64,000 nt of DNA from Neobacillus paridis (GTDB lineage: Bacteria > Bacillota > Bacilli > Bacillales > Cytobacillaceae). Positions 54,431-63,466 of the stretch are shown in pieces. Every line of letters begins with the position of its first letter. Position 1 is the first letter of the stretch. A program made the translations under genes and the position numbers. The stretch covers positions 1 to 64,000 of the forward strand of contig NZ_JAESWB010000365.1 in the NCBI RefSeq assembly GCF_016765675.1. Reading direction: 5' to 3'. Below the pieces are notes generated by a model. It made no database searches, was not told where the DNA came from, and was given only the letters and a program-made list of their open reading frames with translations.

Positions 54431-55780
54431 ATGGATAAGACAAAATTCATTCAACAACCTGATGGATATTTAAACCGTGTACCAGTTCTGCAATTTGTAT
54501 TGGTGACTCTGCTGTTTCCATTGTGGGGGGCTGCTGCAAGTTTAAATGATATTTTAATTACTCAGTTTAAAGCTGTGTTTGAATTAAGTAATGTTGCTTC
54601 AGCTTTTGTTCAAAGTGCCTTTTATGGAGGATATTTTCTCATTGCGATTCCTGCAGCGACCATTATTAAAAAAACATCCTATAAATTAGCCATTATCATC
54701 GGTTTGCTATGTTATATTATGGGATGTTTTATATTTTTTCCGGCATCCCATATGGCCACATATGGCATGTTCTTAGTGGCAATCTTCGGAATCGCCATCG
54801 GGTTAAGTTTTTTGGAAACCTCAGCTAATACGTATACAACCCTGTTAGGTCCAAGGGAAAGTGCGACAAAGAGAATTAATCTAGCACAGCTCTTTAATCC
54901 GATTGGCAACATTGTTGGTATATTACTTGGTAAGTACTTTGTATTTACAGACGGTGAAAGTAGTCTTCAAGAACAGCTTGCGGGGATGAGTCCTGCTGAA
55001 GCCAAGCAATTCAGTTTAGAAATGCTACAACGCACATTAGTACCATATAAAATAATTTTGATGATTCTATTAGCTGTATTGATTTTATTTCTTATCGTAA
55101 AATTTCCAAAAGCAAAACCGGAATTGCCTAAGAAAACGAAAAAGCAGGTTGATCTAGGAGAAACGTTAAAATATTTATCGAAAAACGTTCCTTTTAAAAA
55201 GGGGATTTTGGCTCAATTTATTTATATGGGATTGCAAACGACTGTATGGTCATTTACCATTCGTTTAGCTTTAGATGTAAATCCACACGTTAATGAACGA
55301 TTTGCTTCAAATTTTATGATTTATAGTTTTATAGCATTTTTTATTGGCAGGTTATTAGCCAATATCTTAATGGCTAGATTTAAACCAATATTTGTCTTAG
55401 CTTTGTATAGTGTTATTGGTTTCATCCTATTGGCATATACAGCCCTTGTTCCAAATATGTCTGCTGTATATGGTGCAGTGTTTGTAAGCGTTCTATTTGG
55501 TCCATGCTGGCCGACGATATATGGAAGAACCGTAGAAATGGTTGAAAATAAATATAGAGAAACTGCCGGTGCATTTTTAGTAATGGCTATTATCGGAGGA
55601 GCTGTTATACCTCCTATACAAGGTCTCTTCACGGATCTTTTTGGTTCACTACAATTATCATTCGTAGTACCGATGTGCTGTTTCCTTTATCTTGCCTATT
55701 ATTTCTATAAAGAGAATCGGGCATCATCCAATAAAAATGTAGAAGAAGATTCAACGATCAAGCAATCAATTGTGCAGTAA
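54431..55780 (+). CDS. FucP-type sugar:proton symporter (MFS)
   Basis: A 449-residue MFS protein with about 12 helices of the FucP/GluP group (FPLWGAAASLNDILITQF; LSFLETSANTYTTLLGP; AQLFNPIGNIVGILLGKY). E. coli FucP carries L-fucose and its analogue D-arabinose, which fits the predicted operon. Last gene, followed by a terminator. Confidence 0.9.
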   Translation: MDKTKFIQQPDGYLNRVPVLQFVLVTLLFPLWGAAASLNDILITQFKAVFELSNVASAFVQSAFYGGYFLIAIPAATIIKKTSYKLAIIIGLLCYIMGCFIFFPASHMATYGMFLVAIFGIAIGLSFLETSANTYTTLLGPRESATKRINLAQLFNPIGNIVGILLGKYFVFTDGESSLQEQLAGMSPAEAKQFSLEMLQRTLVPYKIILMILLAVLILFLIVKFPKAKPELPKKTKKQVDLGETLKYLSKNVPFKKGILAQFIYMGLQTTVWSFTIRLALDVNPHVNERFASNFMIYSFIAFFIGRLLANILMARFKPIFVLALYSVIGFILLAYTALVPNMSAVYGAVFVSVLFGPCWPTIYGRTVEMVENKYRETAGAFLVMAIIGGAVIPPIQGLFTDLFGSLQLSFVVPMCCFLYLAYYFYKENRASSNKNVEEDSTIKQSIVQ

Positions 55781-55860
55781 ATTTTATGCGAAATCTGTAC
55801 CTTGGTAAACACAGAAGAAATTGTCGGCTGGTGAAGTTGTCAGAAACTATTTGTATTTAT

Positions 55861-55895
55861 AAAGGAGGGTAAAGTTAAATAAACCCTCCTTTTTC
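55861..55895 (+). terminator. Terminator of the sugar operon
   Basis: AAAGGAGGGT (55861-55870) and ACCCTCCTTT (55883-55892) form a 10-bp stem followed by TTTTT. The remaining 165 bases to the next gene show nothing recognised. Confidence 0.85.
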
Positions 55896-56062
55896 TCTCG
55901 GAGTCATATAATCCATATGCATATTCATTCCTTCATTATGACTTACCATTGATCCAGTTTCAATATGGATATTTTTTTAAGTTTATAGCTCCTAATCCCC
56001 CTAGATCCAACATTACCCAGTATAACAAAGGATTTCTATTATTATGCATCTGTAATATTTAG

Positions 56063-56608
56063 TTAAATATCCATTTCGACTTTCCTGCCTTGTTGAAACA
56101 AAAGATGTGGATTTAGTTGATTTTCTTTTGCCGTCAGTTCACTTGGGGTCAGCTTAAACACTAATGTATAACTCCCTAGTGAGGAACGATACTTCTCGAC
56201 ATGGGAGGAAGATAGCTGTTTGTCATAATAACCCGGCACATACTTATCCAGCAACGCCTGCATCGCCGCGGTTGCCTCTGCTAAATCAGTTACCTTCGTA
56301 AGTGAGCCAAACAGCATCACACTCATATAGGCGGTATCGGTCTTCGCTGGGATTGGACTGACCATTGTTCCATAATCTTCTGCCACCGTAAAGCAACCGT
56401 TTGGATTAGTCTCGATGAGCTCGATTTTTCTCCCTTGCGCAGCACCGTGGAAATAGATCGCTCCGTTCAGCCAGGTGAAATTCAACGGAACAACATAGGG
56501 AGAATTCCCATCCGTTAATCCGAGATATCCTGTCCGTGTTGTTCTCAAAAACTGGTCAATCCGTTGTTGGTCGGTACAAGCTAATTTTTCTTGGCGAATT
56601 TTTTGCAT
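56063..56608 (-). CDS. Pyridoxamine 5'-phosphate oxidase-related FMN-binding protein
   Basis: 181 residues with the split-barrel pattern of the PNPOx-like/flavin-nucleotide-binding family (TTRTGYLGLTDGNSPYVVPL; IYFHGAAQGRKIELIE; SVMLFGSLTKV). Divergent from a MocR regulator, which commonly controls vitamin B6-related or FMN-binding neighbours. Exact reaction unknown. Confidence 0.85.
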   Translation of the reverse strand: MQKIRQEKLACTDQQRIDQFLRTTRTGYLGLTDGNSPYVVPLNFTWLNGAIYFHGAAQGRKIELIETNPNGCFTVAEDYGTMVSPIPAKTDTAYMSVMLFGSLTKVTDLAEATAAMQALLDKYVPGYYDKQLSSSHVEKYRSSLGSYTLVFKLTPSELTAKENQLNPHLLFQQGRKVEMDI

Positions 56609-56718
56609 GTTTCCATCCCTTCTTTCATTCCATATGATAGACTCATTTTAAAGAATCTTTGCACAGGAAAAAAGTGACAGATGTTAGAAAAATGATAAGG
56701 ACAGATGGAGGGTGAACA

Positions 56719-58149
56719 ATGGAAATTTCCCCATTTTTAAACAAGGAACTGCCTGAATCGCTTTATATGCAACTGTATCATTGGATAAGGAAGGAAATTG
56801 AAGACGGAAGGCTAATGCCGGGAACAAAGATGCCATCTATCCGTGAACTTACCGCCAATTTAAACGTCAGCCGGAACACGGTGGAGACAGCGTACCAGCA
56901 ATTACAAGCAGAAGGATACCTCGAAAGTATCCCAAAGAGCGGGGTTTGGGTGGCAGAAATTGAAAAACCGGTATGGCATCTTCCTCCAACTGAGCATCCC
57001 ATTATACCGGAAAAGCAAGCATCACCAAAAGTGGCTGTGGATTTTGAATACGGAAATGTCGATCTGGACAAGTTCCCGATCAAGCAGTGGAAGAAATGTC
57101 TTACAGATGCAATCGATCAGCAAAACAACTGGTTATTCCAATACGGAAACAAAATAGGTGAATTTTCATTACGGAAGGAAATTGCGCACTATCTACAACA
57201 ATCGAGAGGTGTAAGAGCCACACCGGAGCAAATTTTGATCACCGCAGGCACTCAGACCTCCATATCAGTGCTCTGCCGGCTTTTATCACTGAATGGTGAA
57301 ACCGTGGCAATGGAGGAACCTGGTTATCTTGGTGTCCGTACCGTCTTTAAAGACGAGGGATGCCATCTCAAACCAATTCCACTTGAACATGATGGATTAT
57401 CAGTTAAACATCTTCAAACATCGATGGCCAAGGCCATTTATGTCACCCCTTCACACCAATTTCCTTACGGAATGGTTCTGCCTGTTGCTAAACGAATACA
57501 ATTATTAAAATGGGCCTATCAAACAAATGGATATATTTTTGAAGATGATTATGATGGTGAATTTCGTTACCGCGGCCAGCCGATTCCCTCTTTGAAATCA
57601 CTGGATGAAGAGGGGCGTGTTATTTATTTAGGAACATTGTCCAAATGCTTCCTTCCTACTGCAAGATTAAGCTATATGGTCCTTCCCCCTTCCCTTATGG
57701 AGTTATTATTACAAAAATTTGCAGAATATAACCAATCAGTCTCGCCGATTATTCAGAGAGCGGTTGCTCAGTTTATGAAATCAGGGGAGTTTGAAAAACA
57801 TATCCGGAGAATGCGTAAATGGTATCAACGAAAACACCAGGTTCTGTTGACGAGTATCCAGCAATATATGGACACACGGGTCAGCATAATCGGTGAAAAA
57901 TCAGGCTTACATATCTTATTAAAACTAAACGGTATGACCGCTTCCAAATTAATCGAACGTGGGCTGAGCCATGGGGTTAAGGTTTATTCCCCCGCCCGGT
58001 TTTGGTTGCTGCCCAACGATGAAATTGAATCTATTATCATGTTGGGATTTGGCGGATTGTCACTCGAAGAAATTGAACAGGGTATTCGAATTCTTGCAAG
58101 CTGTTTACCGAAAGACTTAGAAAAAAAAGGCGGCCCTCCATTGCGTTAA
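56719..58149 (+). CDS. MocR-type regulator (GntR DNA-binding plus aminotransferase domain)
   Basis: 476 residues. GntR winged helix (YHWIRKEIEDGRLMPGTKMP; SRNTVETAYQQLQAEGYL) and a fold-type I aminotransferase domain with EDDYDGEFRY and the PLP lysine in GTLSKCFLPTARLSYM. Likely senses PLP or an amine and controls the divergent gene across the 110-base gap. Its last codons run into the repeat element GCGTTAAAGCAGCGGGGG, so the C-terminus may have been altered by it. Confidence 0.9.
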   Translation: MEISPFLNKELPESLYMQLYHWIRKEIEDGRLMPGTKMPSIRELTANLNVSRNTVETAYQQLQAEGYLESIPKSGVWVAEIEKPVWHLPPTEHPIIPEKQASPKVAVDFEYGNVDLDKFPIKQWKKCLTDAIDQQNNWLFQYGNKIGEFSLRKEIAHYLQQSRGVRATPEQILITAGTQTSISVLCRLLSLNGETVAMEEPGYLGVRTVFKDEGCHLKPIPLEHDGLSVKHLQTSMAKAIYVTPSHQFPYGMVLPVAKRIQLLKWAYQTNGYIFEDDYDGEFRYRGQPIPSLKSLDEEGRVIYLGTLSKCFLPTARLSYMVLPPSLMELLLQKFAEYNQSVSPIIQRAVAQFMKSGEFEKHIRRMRKWYQRKHQVLLTSIQQYMDTRVSIIGEKSGLHILLKLNGMTASKLIERGLSHGVKVYSPARFWLLPNDEIESIIMLGFGGLSLEEIEQGIRILASCLPKDLEKKGGPPLR

Positions 58150-58176
58150 AGCAGCGGGGGCTAACCCTTGTTGGGA

Positions 58177-58620
58177 TTATTTCAACTTATCTATTCGCCA
58201 ATCTGTTTGAAGAATACTTTTTAGAATTGAGAGTTGTTCTATACCGATCGCATCAGCAATCTTTTTCTCAAGCATAGCCTTTAATGACTTATTTTTTTCA
58301 TAGCACTCTTGGCCAAATGCTGTCAACTGGATGCATTTTTCCTTTTTATTGTTTTCAACATCTTTTATTTCAACTAATCCCTTTGCCTCAAGACGTTTGA
58401 TGAACTTATGTGTTGCTTGTCGAGAAATATCCACATTTTTTGAAACATAAGAAATTGTCGGCTGCTGATTTTCATATATTCTGGTTAGGATAAACCACTC
58501 AGAATTTGATATATAAATATCACTATGATCATTCCATAAATGTTCGGCAGTACTTCGAAGTTGAACATGGCGTTCGCTAATCAGGTCAAGTAAACCTAAG
58601 CTTTGCAATTTAGGATCCAA
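58177..58620 (-). CDS. MarR-family regulator
   Basis: 147 residues from TTG 58620 (LDPKLQSLGLLDLI), which has AGGAG eight bases upstream and gives a normal MarR length; the longer frame to 58680 reaches into the operator. Winged helix: TISYVSKNVDISRQATHKFI and RLEAKGLVEIKDVENNKKEK. It is divergent from a CarD-like gene, and two palindromes lie between. Confidence 0.88.
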   Translation of the reverse strand: MDPKLQSLGLLDLISERHVQLRSTAEHLWNDHSDIYISNSEWFILTRIYENQQPTISYVSKNVDISRQATHKFIKRLEAKGLVEIKDVENNKKEKCIQLTAFGQECYEKNKSLKAMLEKKIADAIGIEQLSILKSILQTDWRIDKLK

Positions 58621-58675
58621 GCAATTCACTCCTATTATTTTTCTCGTTATCACTATACCAAGGACATTTAAAATC

Positions 58676-58737
58676 GTCAATTAAGTTGACATTTTTACAC
58701 ATAAAGGATTATAATAACATTAGTCAACTTAGTTGAC
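58676..58737 (+). promoter_or_regulatory. CarD-like gene promoter with two MarR-type operators
   Basis: TTGACA (58686-58691) and TATAAT (58710-58715) with an 18-base spacer. GTCAATTAAGTTGAC (58676-58690) overlaps the -35, and the perfect palindrome GTCAACTTAGTTGAC (58723-58737) lies at the start site. The two 15-mers differ at one base. The arrangement predicts tight repression by the MarR protein. Confidence 0.85.
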
Positions 58738-58763
58738 AATTATTCATTAAAGGAGTTAATTTA

Positions 58764-59288
58764 ATGTTTAACAAAGGAGATCTAATCGTTTATTCAGGAC
58801 ATGGGATATGCAAAATCGAAGATATTTGTGACATAAACATTGCCGGAAATACAAAAGCATATTATGTTTTACAACCTCTTAATAACGACCACCAGCTGAC
58901 AATAAGAACCCCAGTAGATAATAACAAGGTAACCATGTCAAGTTTGATGCAGAAGGATCAGGCTGAGGAAATTTTAGACTCATTCCAATTCCCCGGCGCC
59001 AATTGGATTGAAAATAACCACTTACGTATCCAAACCTATAATAATATTGTAAAATCCGGAAATCGTCGCGAAATTGCTAAAATAGCCAATACCTTGATTC
59101 GGAAAAAGCATGAACTTGAGTTGAAGGATAGAAAAATAAGTGAACAGGATAAACAGCTTTTAACTTCAATCAAAAGTGTATTGTTCAAAGAAATGGCCCT
59201 ATCTTTGCATACGACATACGAAACCATCTCTAATGAAGTTAACAAACTTTTGTTAAATAAAACGGAAGAACAAATTGAATTGAACTGA
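58764..59288 (+). CDS. CarD/CdnL-family RNA polymerase-binding protein
   Basis: 174 residues. N-terminal CarD_TRCF domain (FNKGDLIVYSGHGICKIEDI; YYVLQPLNNDHQLTIRTPVD) that binds the RNA polymerase beta subunit, and an all-helical C-terminal domain (REIAKIANTLIRKKHELELK) that contacts promoter DNA in known homologues. Placing it under a dedicated MarR repressor is unusual, since CarD proteins are often constitutive. Confidence 0.88.
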   Translation: MFNKGDLIVYSGHGICKIEDICDINIAGNTKAYYVLQPLNNDHQLTIRTPVDNNKVTMSSLMQKDQAEEILDSFQFPGANWIENNHLRIQTYNNIVKSGNRREIAKIANTLIRKKHELELKDRKISEQDKQLLTSIKSVLFKEMALSLHTTYETISNEVNKLLLNKTEEQIELN

Positions 59289-59337
59289 AAAAAGGTCAGT
59301 CCCCACTGTTTAACGAGAAAGGAACTGACCTTTTTTT
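59288..59337 (+). terminator. Terminator of the CarD-like gene, GGTCAGT type
   Basis: AAAAAAGGTCAGT (59288-59300) and ACTGACCTTTTTT (59324-59336) form a 13-bp stem with a T tail. It can also serve the convergent M20 gene on the other strand. Its core matches the repeat hairpin at 49571. Confidence 0.85.
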
Positions 59338-59344
59338 AAAATTA

Positions 59345-60529
59345 TTAAAGCAAATAATTTGAAACAATTTTTACAAAGGAGCGACCGATGTTTAACAGCG
59401 CTCTTTCATCGATATCAAATTTCGGATGATGATGTGGAAAGTGTGTAGCCGCATCCTCATTTTGCGACCCTACTCTGAAATAGGTGCCTGGTTTTTCCAG
59501 CAGGAAATACGAAAAGTCCTCGGCTCCCATCGAAGGTTCCATTTCCATGACATTTTCGGAAGAAAACTCCTCCATGAACCATTGGCGAACGGTTTCTGTT
59601 TCTCGCGGATGATTATATAATGCCGGATAGCCATTTAAATAATCAATTTCAGCCGCTGCCCCAAACGCCGCAGTAATCCCCGCAACGATGCTGCGAATTT
59701 GTTCTTCCACCTGCTTGCGGACATCGGCATTAAACGTGCGAACCGTTCCTTCCAATACCGCTTTATCTGCAATGACATTAAATGCGCTGCCTGCTTGAAA
59801 CACACCTATCGTCACGACCGCTGATTTTAATGGATCGACCCGACGACTGACAACTTTTTGCAAGGCACCGACGATTTCACTGCCAATCACGATCGAATCA
59901 ATTGATTCATGGGGTCTTGCCCCATGGCCGCCCTTCCCTTGAATCTTGATGGTAAATTTATCAACAGCCGCCATTTGATAGCCGCTGCCTGTCGTTACTT
60001 TTCCGACAGCTGTTTGCGAATCCAAATGGGCGCCGAAAACATAGTCCACCCCGTCCAAGACACCGGCTTCGACCATAAATTTAGCGCCGCCTGGCGGTGT
60101 TTCCTCCGCCGGTTGAAAAATAAACACTACATTTCCTTTCAACTGATCGCGAAATTCGTTAAGCACTTTGGCCGTGCCAAGCAATGCCGCCGTATGACCA
60201 TCGTGGCCACAGGCATGCATAACACCCGGATTCTGCGACTTATAAGGAACGTCTTTTTCATCCTCAATTGGCAAAGCGTCAAAATCAGCCCGAAGCGCAA
60301 TCGTTTTTCCGGGCTGGGCTCCCCGCAAAATTCCGATTAAGCCATGGCCACCACCAATATTGGTTTCCACTTCTAACCCAAAGCTCACCAGCTTCTCCCT
60401 TATGTATAGCGCCGTTTTTTCTTCTTTAAAGGACAGCTCTGGGTGCTGATGCATATATCTTCTCCAGCTCACGATTTCTTCAAAGCTATCCGCTAACTTA
60501 TCGTTTATTTCTTTTATAAGTGTCGTCAT
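59345..60529 (-). CDS. M20-family amidohydrolase (N-acyl amino acid hydrolase)
   Basis: A 394-residue metallopeptidase of the M20D/hippurate hydrolase group: YMHQHPELSFKEEKT, metal site HACGHDGHTAALLG, QPAEETPPGGAKFMVE and MGAEDFSYFL. It removes acyl groups from N-acylated amino acids. It follows metNIQ after a hairpin, so a role in releasing methionine or cysteine from imported N-acyl forms is inferred. Confidence 0.88.
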   Translation of the reverse strand: MTTLIKEINDKLADSFEEIVSWRRYMHQHPELSFKEEKTALYIREKLVSFGLEVETNIGGGHGLIGILRGAQPGKTIALRADFDALPIEDEKDVPYKSQNPGVMHACGHDGHTAALLGTAKVLNEFRDQLKGNVVFIFQPAEETPPGGAKFMVEAGVLDGVDYVFGAHLDSQTAVGKVTTGSGYQMAAVDKFTIKIQGKGGHGARPHESIDSIVIGSEIVGALQKVVSRRVDPLKSAVVTIGVFQAGSAFNVIADKAVLEGTVRTFNADVRKQVEEQIRSIVAGITAAFGAAAEIDYLNGYPALYNHPRETETVRQWFMEEFSSENVMEMEPSMGAEDFSYFLLEKPGTYFRVGSQNEDAATHFPHHHPKFDIDERALLNIGRSFVKIVSNYLL

Positions 60530-60544
60530 TTCCCTTTCCCCCTT

Positions 60545-60592
60545 TTAAAAAATAAACCGGCCCGCCGGGGATGCCGAAATCCCCCAGCAGGC
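60545..60592 (-). terminator. Hairpin with T tail between metQ and the amidohydrolase gene
   Basis: On the minus strand GCCTGC..GGGGAT pairs with ATCCCC..GGCGGGC around TTCGGC, followed by a TTTATTTTTT tail. It could terminate most metNIQ transcripts, leaving partial read-through into the M20 gene. Confidence 0.65.
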
Positions 60593-60601
60593 TCCATTAA
60601 A

Positions 60602-61429
60602 TTATCGTAATTCTTCCGGAATAAACCAGTAATCATCTTCGTTATGTTTTTTCATATAGGCCTTAAATTCATCAGATTGATAAGCAGCGGCAACGTCTTT
60701 TGCCCATTTGGTATTTTTGTTTGCTTTTTTCGTTACAGCTACTAATTCCAAGTGTTTCAGAACATCCTCGGATAAAAGCTTTTTCGATGGGTCCATATTG
60801 GAAGAGTAGACGATGCTTCCCGGAATAACGCCGTAGTCCAGATCAGCTAAAGATCTTGGAATCTGTGCAGAATCCATTTCTACAATTTTTAACTTGTATG
60901 GATTTTCTACAATATCCTGGGAAGTCGCCTTCATCAGCTCTACGCCATCTTTTAGTTTAATTAATTTGGCTTTTTGCAATAAGGCATAGGCTCTTGCTGC
61001 ATTGGAAGCATCATTTGGAATCCCGATTGTGTCACCTTTAGCAATAGCGGCTAACGATTTTTTCTTACCCGGGAAAATTCCCGCTGGTACTGTTGGAATT
61101 GGCGTTAAATTGACAAGATCGGTCTTTTTATTTTCATTAAAATTTTCCATGTATGCAGTATGCTGGTCGACATTCAAATCCACGCCACCATCGGCAAGAG
61201 CAACATCAGCCTGCAATAAATCATTGAATTCCACTTGCTTAATGGTGTAGCCTTTTTTCTCCAAAATTGGCTTAACCGCATCTAAAAATAAAACACTGTA
61301 CGGCCCTGGTGATGTCCCCACTTTAATCGTTGTTTTTTCTTTCCCTGCTGTTTTTTCCTCTTTACCACAGCCCGAAAGTACAAGCGTAAACAAAGCTAAA
61401 ATACTGACAAAAATTGCAAGTTTCTTCAT
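60602..61429 (-). CDS. metQ: MetQ methionine-binding lipoprotein
   Basis: A 275-residue NlpA/MetQ-type lipoprotein: lipobox LVLSGC at about residues 16-21, IKVGTSPGPYSVLFLDAVKP, DLNVDQHTAYMENFN and PNDASNAARAYALLQ. It binds methionine (or D-methionine/derivatives) outside the membrane for the MetNI transporter. Confidence 0.93.
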   Translation of the reverse strand: MKKLAIFVSILALFTLVLSGCGKEEKTAGKEKTTIKVGTSPGPYSVLFLDAVKPILEKKGYTIKQVEFNDLLQADVALADGGVDLNVDQHTAYMENFNENKKTDLVNLTPIPTVPAGIFPGKKKSLAAIAKGDTIGIPNDASNAARAYALLQKAKLIKLKDGVELMKATSQDIVENPYKLKIVEMDSAQIPRSLADLDYGVIPGSIVYSSNMDPSKKLLSEDVLKHLELVAVTKKANKNTKWAKDVAAAYQSDEFKAYMKKHNEDDYWFIPEELR

Positions 61430-61443
61430 TCCTCTAATCCCCT

Positions 61444-62097
61444 TTATTCATGTCTTAATTTTTTTGCTAAACGATTACCAATGCTTTGAATGATTTGCAC
61501 AATGATAATCAAAATAATAACCGTCAGGATAATGACATACGTGTTAAAACGTTCATATCCGTAAGTGATCGCCAAGCTGCCGACACCGCCGCCGCCAATC
61601 GTTCCCGCCATCGCGGTTGCGCCAATGAGACCAATGGTGGCGGTTGTCATCGTTAACACTAAGGAACCAAGCGCTTCCGGCAGGAGAAAATAACGGATCG
61701 TTTGAAACGATGTCGCCCCCAGCGATTTTGCCAATTCAATAATCCCTGGTCCAACCTCGAGCACCGAGTTTTCCACTAGGCGAGCGATAAACGGAGCAAT
61801 ATAGACAACCAACGGGACAATCGCCGCCGTTGAACCATACGTCTGTCCGGCAATCAATCTAGTTAACGGTGTAATCGCCACTAATAAAATGATGAACGGA
61901 ATTGATCTTAGGATATTAATAATGCCATTTAGTATTGTGAAAAAAATCCGACTCGGCTTAATCCCATTTGGCCGTGTCATGACTAAAAGAATCCCCAGTG
62001 GAACACCGATTAACGTCCCGATTAAGAGCGAAACGGACACCATATAAATGGTTTCATAGATCGATTGGATAATTAAATCTGCAGAGACGCTGTTCAC
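61444..62097 (-). CDS. metI: MetI methionine ABC permease
   Basis: A 217-residue permease with five helices and the MetI EAA region (GIIELAKSLGATSFQTIRYF LLPEA, about 130-155). Overlaps metN by 4 bases. Confidence 0.93.
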   Translation of the reverse strand: MNSVSADLIIQSIYETIYMVSVSLLIGTLIGVPLGILLVMTRPNGIKPSRIFFTILNGIINILRSIPFIILLVAITPLTRLIAGQTYGSTAAIVPLVVYIAPFIARLVENSVLEVGPGIIELAKSLGATSFQTIRYFLLPEALGSLVLTMTTATIGLIGATAMAGTIGGGGVGSLAITYGYERFNTYVIILTVIILIIIVQIIQSIGNRLAKKLRHE

Positions 62098-63125
62098 ACA
62101 ATCACCTCTTTAATAGAAATATTCCTTTCTGTTACATAATGGTAAAGATGATCAAGCACAGAATCTTCACCGAAAAAAGCAACCGTGAAAATTCCCAGTG
62201 TCGTGCCTTGCAGCTCGGTAACGTTAGCAAAAACGATGTTCATGTCAACGTCAAACTCTTTTGTTAGCTTTGTAAGCAGCGGCTCTGAAGCGGTTTTTCC
62301 AAAAAATTTCAGCTGATAGACCCGCCTATTTCGCTTCTCTGCTTGCAGTTCCTGCACTACACTTGAGGGAATTTCGTCATGGATAACCGTTTTGACGAAT
62401 TCTTTTGTCGTCTCTCTTTGCGGGTTTCCGAATACAGCAAGGACATCGCCGGCCTCAATAACATTGCCTTTTTCCATGACGGCTACTTTATTACAAATCT
62501 CGCGAATGACTTCCATCTCATGGGTAACAATGAGAATCGTAATATTAAATTCTTGGTTGATCCGCTTTAATAGTTTAAGGATCGAGACGGTGGTTTTAGG
62601 ATCCAGCGCGGATGTGGCTTCGTCGCATAAAAGGATTTCCGGATTGGTGACAAGCGCCCGGGCAATCCCGATCCGTTGCTTTTGCCCGCCCGATAACTGA
62701 CTTGGGTAGCTGTTTTCCTTGTCTGCTAATCCGACAAATTCGAGTAGTTCTTTTACCCGCTTATGAATGGTCGCTTTGTCTACTTTATTTAACACAAGTG
62801 GCAGTGCAACATTATCAAAAACAGTCTTGGATTCTAATAAATTAAAATGTTGAAAGATCATGCTGATGTTTTTCTTAACCTGGGAAAGCTCCTGATTACT
62901 TATCGTTCCCAGTTCCTTTCCACCCACAATGACTTTTCCGGTTGTCGGTGTTTCTAGGGCATTGACCATTCTGAGTAATGTACTTTTTCCGGCACCACTA
63001 TAGCCAATTACGCCATATATGTCACCTTTATCAATTTTTAACGATACATTATGTAACGCCGTCATTTTCTTTCCCTTATGATGAAATTCCTTGACGATAT
63101 TATGAAACTCAATCACAGAAGACAT
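62094..63125 (-). CDS. metN: MetN methionine ABC ATPase
   Basis: 343 residues: Walker A GYSGAGKSTLLR, signature LSGGQKQRIGIARAL, Walker B ILLCDEATSALDP and a C-terminal NIL domain (about 265-340) that senses methionine for trans-inhibition. First gene of metNIQ. No S-box riboswitch precedes it. Confidence 0.94.
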   Translation of the reverse strand: MSSVIEFHNIVKEFHHKGKKMTALHNVSLKIDKGDIYGVIGYSGAGKSTLLRMVNALETPTTGKVIVGGKELGTISNQELSQVKKNISMIFQHFNLLESKTVFDNVALPLVLNKVDKATIHKRVKELLEFVGLADKENSYPSQLSGGQKQRIGIARALVTNPEILLCDEATSALDPKTTVSILKLLKRINQEFNITILIVTHEMEVIREICNKVAVMEKGNVIEAGDVLAVFGNPQRETTKEFVKTVIHDEIPSSVVQELQAEKRNRRVYQLKFFGKTASEPLLTKLTKEFDVDMNIVFANVTELQGTTLGIFTVAFFGEDSVLDHLYHYVTERNISIKEVIV

Positions 63126-63173
63126 TCACCTCTCATTTAATTCCGACTTAATTTATAAGATTTATTTGTTTTA

Positions 63174-63202
63174 TTTATATACTATTATTTTTGTTATGTC
63201 AA
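63174..63202 (-). promoter_or_regulatory. metN promoter
   Basis: Minus strand TTGACA (63202-63197), 17-base spacer, TATAAA (63179-63174). It lies about 50 bases before metN. The rest of the 341-base gap 63126-63466 has one 8-bp hairpin (63348-63367) and the next gene's terminator; no SAM riboswitch or T-box features were found. Confidence 0.8.
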
Positions 63203-63413
63203 CATATGTTTTGAAATTTTGAAATAAATTAGAAAGTTGAGGAAGACGAGGTGCACTAAAGTAAAAAATAAAATGACAATAGTTGAATAGTAGAAATAGT
63301 TTTTTAAGAAAGAATTGTGGAGAACAAGGGAAGAATAACTAAATGAAAACTCGCCGATTGGCGAGTTCGTTAGGGCGGTTCATGAGGCGTAGTTGAATTT
63401 ATGCTTTCCTGGC

Positions 63414-63437
63414 CAAAAAAGGAGGGGCACCCCTCCT
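63414..63437 (-). terminator. Terminator of the carbon-nitrogen hydrolase gene
   Basis: AGGAGGGG (63420-63427) and CCCCTCCT (63430-63437) form an 8-bp stem; the minus strand continues with six T residues. Confidence 0.85.
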
Positions 63438-63466
63438 AAACATTTAAGTGAATAACATTTCCTTGT

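Noticed and set aside
63126-63466. SAM riboswitch or T-box before metN
   Set aside because: None of the conserved S-box or T-box sequence is present; a plain sigma-A promoter is visible instead.
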